Below are positions 12,878 through 26,900 of a stretch of DNA of 64,000 nt, one piece after another. Below the pieces are notes generated by a model that made no database searches, was not told the DNA's origin, and saw nothing but the letters and a program-made list of their open reading frames with translations. Within the stretch, counting starts at the first letter, position 1. Each line of letters begins with the position of its first letter. The stretch is from Ancistrus triradiatus (Eukaryota; Chordata; Actinopteri; Siluriformes; Loricariidae). A program made the position numbers and the translations under genes. The DNA is taken from NCBI GenBank assembly GCA_025084515.1, contig JAJAGP010000934.1, positions 1-64,000 on the forward strand, written 5' to 3'.

Positions 12878-13663
12878 CAGTAGTACCCCAGTTCTTGACC
12901 ACCTCAGAACTTGTCAATTTCTCTGTTTTCTATGCATTTTGACCAGAAAAATGTGTCTCAGCTTTCGTGGGTTGCTCGGTACTCAGCGCACTTGCTTAAA
13001 CTTGTATGAGTTTAGCCTCGATTCACGATTCGGTACACAGTGATTCAGGTTCACATTACCCTTTCTCAGAGAAGATGTCGGCTATTTTTATCGTGTTTTT
13101 CTTTGTTTTTACATCTACAGTACTGTATTCTGTGCAAATGAGTCTCCATGGGTCCTAAGAAGGTTATTTTATAAGAGTAACTGAAGGCAAAACAGGAACT
13201 GAATGCTCCAGAACACAGACTTGCAGTTAGTTCACCAATAGAGTAAGTGTTTTGCTTTTACTTTTCACTTTCAATCCATTACTCACTACATTACATGAGA
13301 TGTTTCAACACTTTTTTTTATAAAATAAGCTTTTATGTTAATGATTTTGGCCTAATGTAGGGTAATAAGTGTTTTAAACATTAACCTACTTATCATTACT
13401 TATCATAGGACCCACTATGATACACCAAACACTCGTTAAACTCCTCAGTTCGTGTTAATTTAACTTATGATGGATTTGTTGGAACATATCCCCAGCGTAA
13501 ATCAGGGAGCACCTGTATAATACACCTCCATTAATGAATCTTCTGGGGTCTGGAACATATTAATTCAATTTACAGTACCCCTATTTTTTTATTTGATCGG
13601 TAGTCCTCATTTCGGTTCTCGACAAGCCTTATGGAACGAATTAATGTCGAGAACCACTTAATG
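12878..13663. mobile_element. MITE with GGTAC-C-TCGGTTCTC type ends, copy 1
   Basis: About 0.79 kb, starting CAGTAGTACCCCAGTTCTTG and ending GTCGAGAACCACTTAATG next to TA. It matches along its length with 50491-51264 (shared blocks: TCTCCATGGGTCCTAA and CACCAATAGAGTAAGTGTTTT). No transposase. Confidence 0.82.
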
Positions 13664-14291
13664 TACATACAGGGCTTTCATTCAACAAATTAGATATTCA
13701 CACTGCAATAAGATTTACACCCACAAGCAAAAAAAACAGGCTGAAATTTCATCTCCATGAAGAATCTGAGATAGGCTGGTATAAAGAGATCTTATGTGGC
13801 AGTTCCTGGCAGTGAGTGTGCTTTTAGATTCGGAATCCTTTTAAGATAACTGAAATTAATAACGCTAAGTAAGTCCTAATGCTGATCACTCGTGGTAAGG
13901 AATTTTATTGGAGCTATATATCTACATTATAGGCAGTCACTTAGAGAGTACAAACAGACCTCCAGGTTTCTAGCAACTGCCAAACTTTCAGTATAAAACC
14001 AGACCTAGATAGCACCTGCTTTCCAGACAGCAAAAAATTTGGCGTATAGATTCTAGAAGATTCCTTATACCAGGTTGAACCTGGTGTCCAAATGCACAAA
14101 TCAACAGGCATGGATCAATGTTTCAGATTCTGAGCAATACTGATCAGGTTGAGTCAGGTTTTGATTGCTAATGACTGGTCAAAAAACATACTGAATGATC
14201 AATTCACAACAAAAAAATGGTAGGATGGACTGGGTTTAAAATAACTTACAAAACTTTTGCCTTCAGAATTGCCTTAATATTTCATGACCTA
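13664..14291. other. Intergenic DNA, nothing recognised
   Basis: No exon-like or repeat structure that I could place. Confidence 0.45.
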
Positions 14292-15703
14292 CAGTGGTGC
14301 TTGAAAGTTTGTGAACCCTTTAGAATTTTCTATTTTTCTGCATAAATATGACCTAAAACATCATCAGATTTTCACACAAGTCCTAAAAGTAGATAGAGAA
14401 CCCAGTTAAACAAATGAGACAAAAATATTATACTTGGTCATTTATTTATTGAGGAAAATGATCCATTATTACATATTAGTGAGTGGCAAAAGCATGTGAA
14501 CTTCTAGGATTAGCAGCTAATTTGAAGGTGAATCAGGTGTTTTCAATCAATGGGATGACAATCAGGTGTGAGTGGCCACCCTGTTTTATTTAAAGAACAG
14601 GGATCTATCAAAGTCTGCTCTTCACAACACATGTTTGTGGAAGTGTATCATGGTACGAACAAAGCAGATTTCTGAGGACCTTGTTGTTGATGCACATCAG
14701 GCTAGAAAAGGTTACAAAACCATCTCTAAAAATTTTGGACTCCACCTATCCACAGGAAATTCAAGACCATTGTTACCCTCCCCAGGAGTGGTCGACCAAA
14801 GATCACTCCAAGAGCAAGGCGTGTAATAGTTGGCGAGGTCACAAAGGACCCCAGAGTACCTTTTAAGCAACTGAAGGCCTCTCTCACATTGGCTAATGTT
14901 AATGTTCATGAGTCCACCATCAGAAGAACACTGAACAACAATGGTGTGCATGGCAGGGTTGCAAGAAGAAAGCCACTGCTTTCCAAAAAGAACATTGCTG
15001 TTCATCTGCAGTTTGTAGAGATCACGTGGGACAAGCAGAAGGCTATGGAAGGAATGTTTTGGGGACCGATGAATGACACCAAAAATAGAACTTTTTGGTT
15101 CAAAAAAAAAAAAAAAAAAAAAAAAAGCGTTATGTGTTGGAGAAAGGAAAACCGCATTCCATCTGTGAAAACATGGGGTGTTAGTTATCATGGTTCCTGG
15201 GCCAAGGACGGGCTTGCCATCACTGACTGATGAATTCTGAAATTATAGCAGGAATTCTAAAGGAAAATATCAGACATCTGTCCAGGAACTGAATCTCAGA
15301 GAAGGTGGGTCATGCAGCAAGACAACGACCCTAAGCACACAAGTCGTTCTACCAAAGAATGATTAAAGAAGAATAAAGTTCATGTTTCGGAATGGCCAAA
15401 TCAAAGTCCTGACCATAATCCAATCGAAATGTTGTGGAAGGACCTGAAGTGAGCCGTTAATGTGAGGAAACCCACCAACATCCCAGAGCTAAAGCTGTTC
15501 TGTATGGAGTAATGGGCTAAAATTCCTCCAAGCCGGTGTGCAGGACTGATCAACAGTTACAGGAAACTTTTTGTCTCATTTGTTTAACTGGGTTCTCTTT
15601 ATCTACTTTTAGGACTTGTGTGAAAATCAGATGATGTTTTAGGTCATATTTATGCAGAAATATAGAACATTCTAAAGAGTTCACAAACTTTGAAGCACCA
15701 CTG
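14292..15703 (+). mobile_element. Tc1-like element (family CAGTGGTGCTTGAAA), defective
   Basis: Full length between TA-flanked inverted ends. The plus strand retains the helix-turn-helix part, a middle block (VNVHESTIRRTLNNNGVHGR at 14889 onward) and a catalytic block near 15300 in separate frames. A run of about 22 A at 15102-15126 interrupts the transposase. Confidence 0.9.
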
Positions 15704-16265
15704 TAAATTCAAAAGAGTGCTGGAAACATTTCTCAGAGATTTTGGTCTATACTGACATGGCAGCATCATGCAGATGCTGCAGATTTGTCGAAATCTCTCA
15801 TTCCCCACATCCCAAAGGTGCTTTACTGGAATGAGACCTGGTGACTGTGGAGACCATTTGATTACAGTAAACTCATTGTCATCTCCAAGAAAGAAAAGAC
15901 TTGAGCTTTGTGACATGGAGTGTTTTCCTTCTGGATATAGCCATTAGAAGATGGTACACTGTGGTCACAAAGGGATGGACATGGTCAGCAACATTGCTCA
16001 GGCAGGCTGTGGTGTTTGAACAATGTTCAGTTGGTATTAAGGGGAACAAGTGCCAAAAAAAAATATCTCCCACACCATTACACCACCACCAGCCGGAACC
16101 GTTCTTCCCGATTCTGATGCTCGGGTTGAACTTCAGCAGGTCTTCTTGAACACATCTATATGCCTAAATGCATCAAGTTGCTGCCATGTGATTGGATGAA
16201 CAGATATTTGTATTGCGTTAATGAGCAGTTGAACACTTGTACCTAATGAGGACCGGTGAGTGTAT
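15704..16265 (-). mobile_element. Mariner remnant adjoining the Tc1 copy
   Basis: The minus strand encodes DDNEFTVIKWSPQSPGLIPV, the catalytic end of the mariner family at 11.1 kb. It ends ACCGGTGAGTGTAT. It contains the uninterrupted target sequence GACCACAGTGTACCATCTTC (as its complement), useful for interpreting the split copy at 25.2 kb. Confidence 0.8.
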
Positions 16266-17252
16266 GCTCTTCAACATATGATGTGGAAAAAAAAAAAAAA
16301 ATAATTTCTTTATGGCATTTATGTTCAAAACTGAAGACCTAGCTCTAAAAAGCATGTACCTGCTGTACACCATCTTTACATTAGTCTGTTTTCTTAAAAA
16401 CCTGTAGAGTTTCATTAACAAAAGACATTATATGAAAACAATTACAACAAGGAATATGTTAACCCCTACAACATTCAAGTTTTATTTGGACATAATAACT
16501 GCAAAAGGTCAAATCAGTATCTAACACCCATATCACCAACGCATGTTAAACTGCATCCCACTGTAGCTCACATCTCACCCAATTCTTTAGCACAGTAGGT
16601 TTAGTCACACTACACACCCTGTTCCTGAGCATGAACACAGCCCCCTGTGCCCTGGGCTGCTCTGAGTGGCAGCGGCGTCTGCTGCCCACCTGCTGGGGAA
16701 ACAGTCTTTCAGCCTCACTGAACACTGGCACATTGAAGCTGAAGAAACTTTTTACGATGGACACAGCTGTGTGGGTTTCCCCTAAAGCTTCAACAGCACT
16801 GTCTCCCCAACTCCTACACAGTAAAACCCTGATAATGATGGATTACTACTTTCCACTGGAGTGGAACAGCTCTGGTAGAAGCTTGTAAGGTTTTAATGTG
16901 CTAAAAATGTAAACTGTGTGGTTGCATAAATGGCAGAGATTACAGATTAACTGATGGGCTCTGGTAAGGTCTGACACAGGTCATTACAAAATCAATATGC
17001 CAAAAAAAAAAGGCCTCAAGAAATTAAATTGCATTAGAGAATTGCGCTACAGCAGAGGTCTGGGGTAGCATTCATTTTAATAATCGACTGCAGTATTATG
17101 AGGTGAATCAATATCGGGATGAGCATCTGGATTACTGGAAGAATCAAATGATGATATTAAACCACAAATTCTCCTTCTGTGCACATCGACATACAAAAGT
17201 GAAGCAAAACCTTGTGTATAGGCCTTCTAGTACTAAGCTGTATATAAATGCG
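16266..17252. other. Intergenic DNA, no gene assigned
   Basis: 16570-16860 is a GC-richer stretch with open frames on both strands, but no recognisable protein and no convincing splice sites. The rest is AT-rich. Confidence 0.45.
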
Positions 17253-17733
17253 TCCACTAACCACACACTTTATTAGGTATAGCTTCGAAATACCAGTTTG
17301 GACCTCCTTTCTTGTGTTGTACCTTCAGAGATGATCTTCTGCATACCTCAGTTGCTGTTACTGTTGCTTTTCTATCAGCTCGATCCAGTCTGGCCGTTCT
17401 CCTCTGACATCAACAAGGCTCTTTCACCCAGAGAACTTCTGTTCACTGGATATTTTCTCATTTTCTATCCATTCTCTGCAACCATAAAGATGGCTGTCTG
17501 TGGAAATCCCTGCAGATTAGCAGTCTCTAAAAAACAGACAACCATGCCACGTTCAAAGTCAGTTAAATCGCCTTTCGTCTCCATTCTGATGAGCGGTTTA
17601 ACCTTCAGCAGGTCGTCTTGACCATGTCTAAATGCCTAAATGCATTACTTTGCTGCCCTGTGACGGCTTATTAGATACAAGTTAACCAGCAGTTGAACAG
17701 GTTTACCTAAAAGTGGCCGGTTCGTGTATATGG
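17253..17733. mobile_element. Non-autonomous mariner derivative (about 0.48 kb)
   Basis: Both ends match the GGCCACTTTATTAGGTA family (CACACACTTTATTAGGTATA on the left, TACCTAAAAGTGGCCGGTTCGTGTA on the right). It contains TTTCTATCAGCTCGATCCAG, also found near 25.6 and 27.05 kb. No transposase. Confidence 0.8.
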
Positions 17734-18086
17734 AGCTAGAGATAAACACATGAGGAGTGTGAAAAATTATCATGAACAATGTAGACTTTCATTAGGACAG
17801 AGTTTCCAGGAGAGTTCAAGGTTCAACAGATGCCAAATCAGTCCCATCAGTCGATTAACATATTTAATCGTGACTAAAGCATTAATCACAATTATTTACA
17901 CTTTTTTGTTTGTTCATACTTGATGCTTTAACAGATTCTCCATAATGAAGCACTACAAAGCCATACGTCTGGTAAATATAAACTTTAATATGTCTCTCAT
18001 GTCATATGTTGTTTGCTGCATTATAATATTTCAATGAGAAATATTGACGGAGGACTTCTTAAAGCAATATGAGCTTACCAGAACTA

Positions 18087-19151
18087 CACTGTCAGGCCAA
18101 AAAAGTGTCACACACTCTAATGTGGTTGGAGCGCCTTTAGCTTTGATTCCAGCACACATTTGCTGTGCCATTGCTTCCAGAACCTTCTGCAATGTCACAA
18201 GATTTATTTCTGTCCAAAGTTGCATTCATTTTTCCCCAAGATCTTGTATTGATGATGGGAGATTTGGACCACTGGGCAAAGTATTCTCCAGCACATCCCA
18301 AAGATTCTCAGTGGGGTTCAGGTCTGGACTCTGTGAATGAATCCTGGCATTGTCATCTTGGAATATGCCCGTGCTATCAGGGAAGAAAAAAAAAACATTG
18401 ATGGAATAACCTGGTCGTTCAGTATATTCAGGTAGTCAGCTGACCTCATGATGGGTGCATCACTTCAGCCGCCTCTCTTCTTACCCTGAACTCTGGAACA
18501 GGGAAAATCTGGACTCAGACCACATTACCTTCTTCCATTGCTCCAGAGTCCAATCTTTATGCTCCCTAGCAAATTGAAGCTGTTGTTGCCGGTTAGCCTC
18601 AGTGACAAGTGGTTTTCTTAACGCTACACAGCTGTAAAGTTCCAATCCCTTGAGTTCCCTTCGCATTTTGCATGTGGACATGCTCTTACTTTCACTATTA
18701 AACATATCCATGAGTTCTACTGTCGTTTTTCTACTATTTGATTTCACCAAGCGCTTAAGGGGTAGCCGAGCACAATCATTCAAGATTTTTTTCCGACCAC
18801 ATTTCCTTCCTCGAAGAAGTTTCCCCACTGTCCTTCCATGTTCTAGTAAAGCATTGGACAGTTCTTAACCTGATTTCAGTAGTTTCAGCAGTCTCCTTAG
18901 ATGTTTTCTCTGCTCGATGCATGCCAATAATTTGACTCTTCTGAAACAGATGAACATCTTTTCCACGATCACAGGATGCGTCTTTCAACATGGTTGTTTA
19001 ACAAATGAGAAGCTACTCACTGCATCAGTACAGTTAAATAACTTGTTTCCAGCTGAAACACAATCACCAATGCAGTAATTATCTGATGGGAGGCTCTTAC
19101 CTATTTGCTTAGTTAAATCCAGGTGGTGACATTTTCTTTTGCCAGGCAGTG
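18087..19151 (-). mobile_element. Tc1-like element, full length, inactivated
   Basis: Flanked by TA with ends CACTGTCAGGC and GCCAGGCAGTG. The minus strand encodes a Tc1 N-terminal domain (18776-18991) and a second frame with GRKCGRKKILND, KPLVTEANRQQQLQFAREH and W-x-MWSESRFSLF (18481-18828). Frameshifts separate them and the catalytic end is degraded. Confidence 0.88.
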
Positions 19152-20110
19152 TATCTATTTAACGCTTTTAACTAATCAATTTTCTTTGGCACTTTAAGAA
19201 ACAGTATTCACAAGCCATTATCTTGCATAGTAGACATGTCAAGGAATCATGCAGTGCATCTGCCATCACACAGTATTGAGCAAAGTCAAATTAAGTAATG
19301 TTTACTACCATCACATACTCGGTTCCTCGGTTCCTGCTTTTCTGTACATATTATGTAGAATGTAGGGAACAGTGATTTCAGTACAATTCTGAGCCCAAAG
19401 GTACAGGTATGCACCATTTAATGTCCACATTATGTCCTGTGAAATAGGATGTTGACAATAAAGCTGCTACCTATTTACAACAGAACTGAGGGAAATCCAC
19501 CAAACGAGAAGGTGCATATCAAGCTCAAAGCATCTCACACATTATGTTAGTACCCAATTGTCTTTCAGCTCTGTCAGGCACTATCTTTGACTTCTAATCC
19601 AAGAAGTACTTAATCTGAAAAGACATCGGGGTAAACAGGAGCTTTAATTCACACAGGATTAACCTTGCACACAGGAACTCGTATCGTCTCTTACCAGTGC
19701 AGCCTGCTGCTTTACAGTTATCGCTCACCTTTCTTCTCCTAACGCCGAAATGAAGTACCTGTAGTAATTACACTCAATACAACAATACAGCATCAAAATA
19801 ATACGACTCATATTTAGTGCAAAAGTTGAAATTATTTTATTTAGTGTAGTTTCAAACTTTTCAAAAGATTGGAATCAAAGAAATAATGAATACGCTGTTT
19901 AAATCAATGTACCATGAAATAAAGTTATGAATAAAATAAAATAAAATAAATAAAGCTGAGGCATTACTAATACTGTGAATATTGAATACTGATCAGCAAT
20001 TAAATATTTATTCACTAAAGCAAAGTCCAATTTTATGCAAGCATTAGTCGACTGGGTGCTTGAACGGCGCAGCATAATTTGCATGCTCACCTTTTTTTAG
20101 TAAAAAAGTG
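19152..20110. other. Intergenic DNA 3' of WRN
   Basis: AT-rich, no exon seen. 19405-19455 (GTATGCACCATTTAATGTCCA) matches the dispersed repeat end described at 41780. Confidence 0.5.
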
Positions 20111-20116
20111 TTTATT
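20111..20116 (-). terminator. Possible WRN polyadenylation signal
   Basis: AATAAA on the minus strand, about 690 bases past the WRN stop. I saw no earlier AATAAA in this 3' flank. AATAAA is common in AT-rich DNA, so this is only a candidate. Confidence 0.3.
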
Positions 20117-20799
20117 ATTTAATAGAGAAACCTCTGTTTGTATTCTCCTTATTATTCTGTTTGATAAAGCTAGTATACTGTCTGTGCTTGGATTGGTAGT
20201 GCACTGGCATTTCAAAAATTCAAGTTGGACTTGAAAATGGCCAAAACAAACAAACAAAAAAACCCCTCAAGTCTAATTTCATTTTGTGAAACGAAGGCTA
20301 TTCCATGTGTGATTTTCCCTAGAAGTTGAGTAGTTCAAAAGATGTCCACTACAGTTTTAAAAGATGAGGACAAACTGCATCTAAGTTAGAAAAAGAAGGG
20401 AAGGTTCAGATGCACATCTGCACAAGAGAAGTAGATCAGAATCTGCAGGCTGAGAAACAGATACTTCGGTTTCTACTTCTGTAAATAATTTTATATTCTG
20501 TCTTATATAATAGATTACATTGGTATTTATATCTAAAGAAATGCCATAGTTAAAATTGGCAAAGAAGAAGAAATGCAAACAGATAAAAGTACACAGATAC
20601 TGTACAGCAGATGGAAACACATATGAAGGCTAGGGTTTCTGGTATCCAATTCCGATTGCTGATGTTGTTTAATTCCCTCCAAAACACGAAATTTCCAAGT
20701 GATTCCAAGCTTCACACAATATATTTACATATTATTGACATGTATATGGACGTCCGAAATGTAAAAAACTATGTACACGTTTTTGGTATTTTACTGAAG

Positions 20800-20913
20800 T
20801 CACATAAAAAGTCCTTTCTTTTTGGCGGGTTTCTTTGCCGCAGCAGCAGTGACGGAACCTTTCGGAGCTTCAGCCCATTCAGGAAGCTTCCTCTTCCCTG
20901 GCTGGCTTACGGT
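20800..20913 (-). CDS. wrn: WRN last coding exon, basic tail and stop
   Basis: Encodes KRKLPEWAEAPKG, then an Ala/Lys run and KKKGLFM before TGA. Human WRN ends with the same plan (KRRLPVWFAKG ... KRGGLFS). The lysine/arginine clusters fit the C-terminal nuclear localisation signal. Acceptor ctcgcag, phase 0. Confidence 0.93.
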   Translation of the reverse strand, partial: TVSQPGKRKLPEWAEAPKGSVTAAAAKKPAKKKGLFM

Positions 20914-23900
20914 CTGCGAGGAAAAGAGATCATGTTAAAACCTGATAGAGCAAAGCCCCCTCAAACATGAAGTCTTAAATGAAACTTTAAACACAGCACT
21001 ATGCAGCACACATGCAGCAACTCCCTGCATCTCAATATGCGTCGATTTTTTAAGACATGCAGTTATTTTCTTTGTTTTTGTAATGCAGTGATGCCCTTTT
21101 TAAAAACCCACTTTTCCTAGTCAAGGTTGTGGGCTCTATCCAAGAAACTGGAGCAGGAAAAATGTGCCCTGGTTGGGATGCTAGATCGGCCAGATGAAAC
21201 AGAGACTCAACGAGTGAAAGTGATCCAATTTACATAGGCAATTGTGGGGACAAAATATACAGGTAGTGGGGGACAAACAAAGGAGTACTACTTATAATAG
21301 AACAGGCACACGCTTACGAAGGTCATTTATAACTTACAAATAAGTAGCAAAAAGTCATACACACAAACATGAGTAACTTACACAAAAAAGTCACTAAATA
21401 CATAAACCGAGCAAGAATGGTCTCTAGTCCCAAAGTGAGCTAGCAAGCTTTCGAGTAAATGACTTCTCTAAAACGACGAATTTAGCGGACTTCTGCTCTT
21501 TAACTCCCGCCTCTGCTTGTGCATCCACAGCATTGATTGGTCTGTGAGACTAGCTGGACAGAAGAAGCGAAACGCACTGCACTACAGTGCAACAAAACAA
21601 TAATAATACACTGCAAGTACATACAGTGGTGCTTGAAAGTTTGTGAACCCTTTAGAATTTTCTATATTTCTGCATAAATATGACCTAAAACATCATCAGA
21701 TTTTCACACAAGTCCTAAAAGTAGATAAAGAGAACCCAGTTAAACAAATGAGAAAAAAATATTATACTTGGTCATTTATTTATTTAGGAAAATTATCCAA
21801 TATTACATATTAGTGAGTGGCAAAAGTATGTGAACCTCTAGGGTTACCAGTTAATTTGAAGGTGAAATTAGAGTCAGGTGTTTTCAATCAATGGGATGAC
21901 AATCAGGTGTGAGTGGGCACCCTGTTTTATTTAAGAACAGGGATCTATCAAAGTCTGCTCTTCACAACACATTTGTGGAAGTGTATCATGCCATGAACAA
22001 AGGAGATTTCTGAGGACTTCAGAAAGAAAGTTGTTGATGCTCATCAGGCTCATCAACAAAGATCACTCCAAGAGTAAAGGACCCCAGGGTAGTTTTTAAG
22101 CAACTTAAGCCCTCTCTCACATTGGCTAATGTTAATGTTCATGAGTCCACCATCAGAAGAACACTGAACAACAATGGTGTGCAAAGGAGAAACAAAGGAG
22201 AAAGCCACTGCTCTCCAAAATGAACATTGCTGCTCATCTGCAGTTTGCTAAAGATCACGTGGACAAGCCAGAAGGCTATTGGAAGAATGTTTTGTGGACG
22301 GATGAGACCAAAATAGAACTTTTTGGTTTAAAAGAAAAGCGTTATGTTTGGAGAAATCAAAACACTGCATTCCAGCATAAGAACCTTATCCCATCTGTGA
22401 AACGTGGTGGTGGTAGTATCATGGTTTGGGCCTGTTTTGCTGCATCTGGGCCAAGACGGCTTGCCATCATGGAACAATGAATTCTGAATTATATCAGAGA
22501 ATTCTAAAGGAAAATGTCAGGACATCTGTCCATGAACTGAAACCAAGAGAAGGTGGGTCATGCAGCAAGACCACGACCCTAAGCACACAAGTCGTTCTAC
22601 CAAAGAATGTTTAAAGAAGAATAAAGTTAATTATTTATATTTATGCAGAAATATAGAAGATTCTAAAGGGTTCACAAACTTTCAAACACCACTGTACATA
22701 AGCAATTAGTTAAATAATAAATAATTAAATAAGTAAAATGTGGATATGGTAACTAGAGCTCAGTACTATATTCTGTAGCATTACACATCAAGCAGTGTCT
22801 TTGCTGTTTTGAGTGTTTATGGCTGCTACATTCGAACTTACATGATTTTTATTTCCTATTACAATTTATTATAACATTTAAAACTTTTAAGGCCGGTAAA
22901 GCAAAAGGACCGAATGGATATTAAGTGGCGCATACCCGTGTAGCAATAACGAAGAGAAGACTAGACTAGATGTAATAAGATGTACAAAATATGCAACTTT
23001 TACTTGTACAATGGTACATCCTATTCTGATAAGTGTTTGTCATAAACACTGCATGTAAATGATCTAACTACCCTTCTGTTCCATGTTAAATTAAACAACG
23101 TCCTTACAGATTACTAGTTTCTAACTTACCCTAAGACCTAATAACAGGCTACATTAACAATATATCAACATTGAGAGGATTAAGCCTGGTCTTCTTCACA
23201 AAAGCTTTGTCAGACATGCTGCGTATAATAAATATCCCAGCTTCTGGATGCATAAACCATATCTGCATCCATGAACAAAAACTCGCTTTAGTGTCCAACC
23301 CAGTTCTAGGTGCACCATTTATTTGTCCTGCCGTTTTACATTTCTCACCAGCGCAAGCTTAAATCCGAAGTGACCCCAGCAGTGCCACTTCGAAGAAGAC
23401 AAACCAGACTGAGTAGTTTATCTATTTAGAACCGAACCCTAATGCTCCCATATTGATCTATAGATTTGTGTCAGTGCACCACAAAAGAGGTTGAGGAATG
23501 CCCTTTTAAAACTGCTTATATCACTGTAAATGTCAAACACAAGACATATTGTACTTTGTTAGCTGGATTGTAAATACTACTAGATGTTGTGTGTGTTGAT
23601 GTGTATATTTAAATATACAGGTTTTCTTTAATAGAGCCATTAATCAATTATAAGAGCATGAAAACTCTTAAGTATACTTCTATAGGCTTCTTACTTTGAT
23701 CAGCTGACTATGTCATAACTGTGTCAATGTGAAACAGAACATTGACTGAAATGGATGTTGACCGGACATTACCATAGTCATATAGCAGTTTAGATACTTT
23801 GCAGATCGTGTTTTCTTTTAAAAAATAACATTAATTTAAACACAATACGAAAACATTTAGTACATTTTGTAGCAGGCGTTCGCTCATACTAGTTTTCCTT

Positions 23901-26900
23901 CATTCGGACGTCAATTAGATGTATATTAGACAGATTTGTATTTGCTATTATAATTCTTTAAAGAGGTTCATCGAATGGACATTAAATAGCACAAGTAGAA
24001 ACACCTCAATCTGAAAATGCAAAAAGGTTGGTTCAATGTATATTTAAGTAGGCCTCATTTACGCATTGATTGACATGGAAACTCAGTTTTTTTATTTTAT
24101 TGTAATTAAGGTTTGTAGGTAGTAATTTACTTTTTAATTATCGTTTGTGTGCACTTTTGTAGTATTAGTTAGCTACATTTACATAGTCATTTAATAGACA
24201 CCCTTATACAGAGCAACATACAACTGATACAATTTTGCAATCCAAGCAATTGTGGGTTAAGGGTGTGAAATGAACCCAGGAACTTCTGGCCCTATACCTT
24301 AACCACTGGGCTACCATGGTCCATTAACAATAGGTGCCATATAGTTTCAATAAAAAAGTAAGAGAAAGCAGTGAATAAGTACCAATAAAACTCCACTTTT
24401 GTTTCATGACAATGAAGTGTTGTGCTTTGTGAGAGCCACTTTATGGTAGTATTTCTGTCTGTGTGTGTGTGCAGGCGCATGAGAGGGGGCATCTAGGGGT
24501 CAGACAGAAGCTAAACCACACCACTGCACTCATCTTGTTAGAGGTGGGTGTGGTGTGCCAATCGATTGTGTCGCCAGTGATTAGCCCTGGGTCAGAGGTC
24601 AGGTCCCAGTGGCCACCACTGCAAATAAACAAAACATTTCACGCCACTCAGCCATTAGACCTACATTAGCTCGACTGCTGTTTTGTATTCAGACACCTGT
24701 TTTAAAGCTGTCCTTTAAAGACGGAGGGCACGGAAAAGGTCATCTGAAAGCTAAACCGAAACCAAAGTCAAAGCGAGGGAGGGCTATTAGAACTGAGGAG
24801 CTTCCTTCAATTAGAGCTGAGATTTAAGTCCAGTATAAAGCACTGGAATGTTTTCATCTCACTGCTAACAGACCCTGACAGCGTATTATACAGCATGTTT
24901 ACCACCAGAAACAGATTTGTCTTGAACACTATTTTATGTACTGTGATTCATTTTTTCCTCATGCTTTAACCCTGCTTACCGTGGTCAGTGTCCCAGGGGA
25001 ACCAGAGACATCCTGGCATGGCTAATTGTGCCTGTTTATCCATCCTACCTCATGTCAATGGTTCAGGCTGCTGCTGGTGGTGTAATGGTGTTGGGGATAT
25101 TTTCTAGGCACACTTTGGGCCCCTTAATACCACTTGAGCATCGTTCAAATGCCACAGCATTTCTGAGTATTGTTGCCGACCCTGTCCATCCCTTTCTGAC
25201 CATAGTGAATGAATGGATGGATGGATGGATGGATGATACCTCAGGCATGGGCAGTTGACTGAACAGCTCATCCTCACTAACATCCATATCATCCAGCGCA
25301 GGTTCCAGCTGGTGTGATTGGGATCCAGAAGCAAAGGGTTTACCACAACTATACACCTGAGCCAGCGTTTCCTGAGTGAAATAAGATTCATTACTGTTTC
25401 CTGATAAAAGGTCTCAATGCTTCATTTTTCTGTATACTAGCTTAACATAAGACTGAACCATCATTACTTGATATATCTAAGACAAGCTGCTGGAGCCCAT
25501 CTGCTTTAAGGCTTGTGTTGTGTAGTAAGAGATGTTCTTCGTCATACCTCGGTTGTAACGAGTGGTAATTGAGTTAGTGTTGCCTTTCAATCAGTTCGAA
25601 CCAGTCTGGCCATTTTCCTGGCATCAACAACACTTTTTGCCCAGAGAACTGGATATTTTCTCTTTTTTAGACCCTTCTCTGTTAACATTAGAGACTGCCG
25701 TGTGTGAAAATCCCAGTAGATCAGCAGTTTCTGAAATACTCAGACCAGCCCACTATCAACCAAGTCACAAACCACCGTTCCTTCATATTCTGATCCTTGA
25801 TCTGAAATTCACCAGGTCACCGTAACCATATCTACATGTATACATTTATTGAGCCACTGTCAACATACATGCACCATCTTCTGATGGCTATTTCCAGCAG
25901 GATACCGCACCATGTCACAAAGCGCAAACCCTCTTAAACTGGTTTCTTGAACATGACAATGAGTTCACTGTACTCAAATGGCCTCCACAGTCACCAGATC
26001 TCAATCCAATAGATCACATATGGGATGTGGTGGAATGGGAGATCATCATGGATGTGCAGCCAACAAATCTGCAGCATATTTTGGTTCAACTGTTGATATG
26101 GACCAAAATCTGAAGAATCTTTGCAGCACCTTGTTGAATCCATGCCATGAAGAATGAAGGCACTTCTGAAGGCAAAAGAGGGTCCAAACCCTGTACTAGC
26201 AAGGTGTACCTAATTAAGTGGCCAGTGAGCATACATATACATATGAATGAAACTGCAATGTGTAAGCTGTAACCACTAAAACCATTTTGAGTCCTACTGT
26301 AATGAATGAGAACTAGAACGTTGGAGGGTCCACATAATTGAACTATTAATGGTTAAAATGGTATGTTCTTCTTAAATAAAGAACATTGTGTGACTCATGG
26401 TAAGCTGTGCTTAAAGCAGTGAATGAGTTAAGGAATACCTTAGCTGGTGAAACACTGAACAGATCCTGAGTGTCTCTGTCCAGATTCTGCTGGTTCCAGG
26501 AGGCAAGTTCAATTCCAGCGCTGGTCTTCGCTGCCTCAACATTACACTGAGCAGCACTGCTGGTTGCATCCATAATCTAAAAAGTGAGAGCAAGCTAAAG
26601 AACTTTGATTTGATACAAAACATTAATTGAGATCGAGAACAACCAAGATTAATAGAACTTGTTAATGAAATGCCTTGTCAGTAAATAACGGCACAAATTC
26701 ATTAAATATATGAACAAATGGATGGATGGATGATACCTCAGGCATGGGCAGCTGACTGAAGAGCTCATCCTCACTATCGTCCATATCGTCCAGCACAGGT
26801 TCCAGCTGGTGTAATTGGGCTCCAGAAGCAAAGGGTTTACCAGAACTATACACCTGAGCCAGCTTTTCCTAAGTGAAATAAGATTAATTACTTTTTCCTG

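Noticed and set aside
16546..16888. Overlapping frames on both strands that might be an exon
   Set aside because: No recognisable protein and no convincing splice-site pair.
20611..20970. 119-codon plus-strand frame
   Set aside because: Shadow of the WRN final exon on the other strand.
22220..22480. Possible domesticated transposase
   Set aside because: Only a central block is open, without the DNA-binding domain or full catalytic triad.
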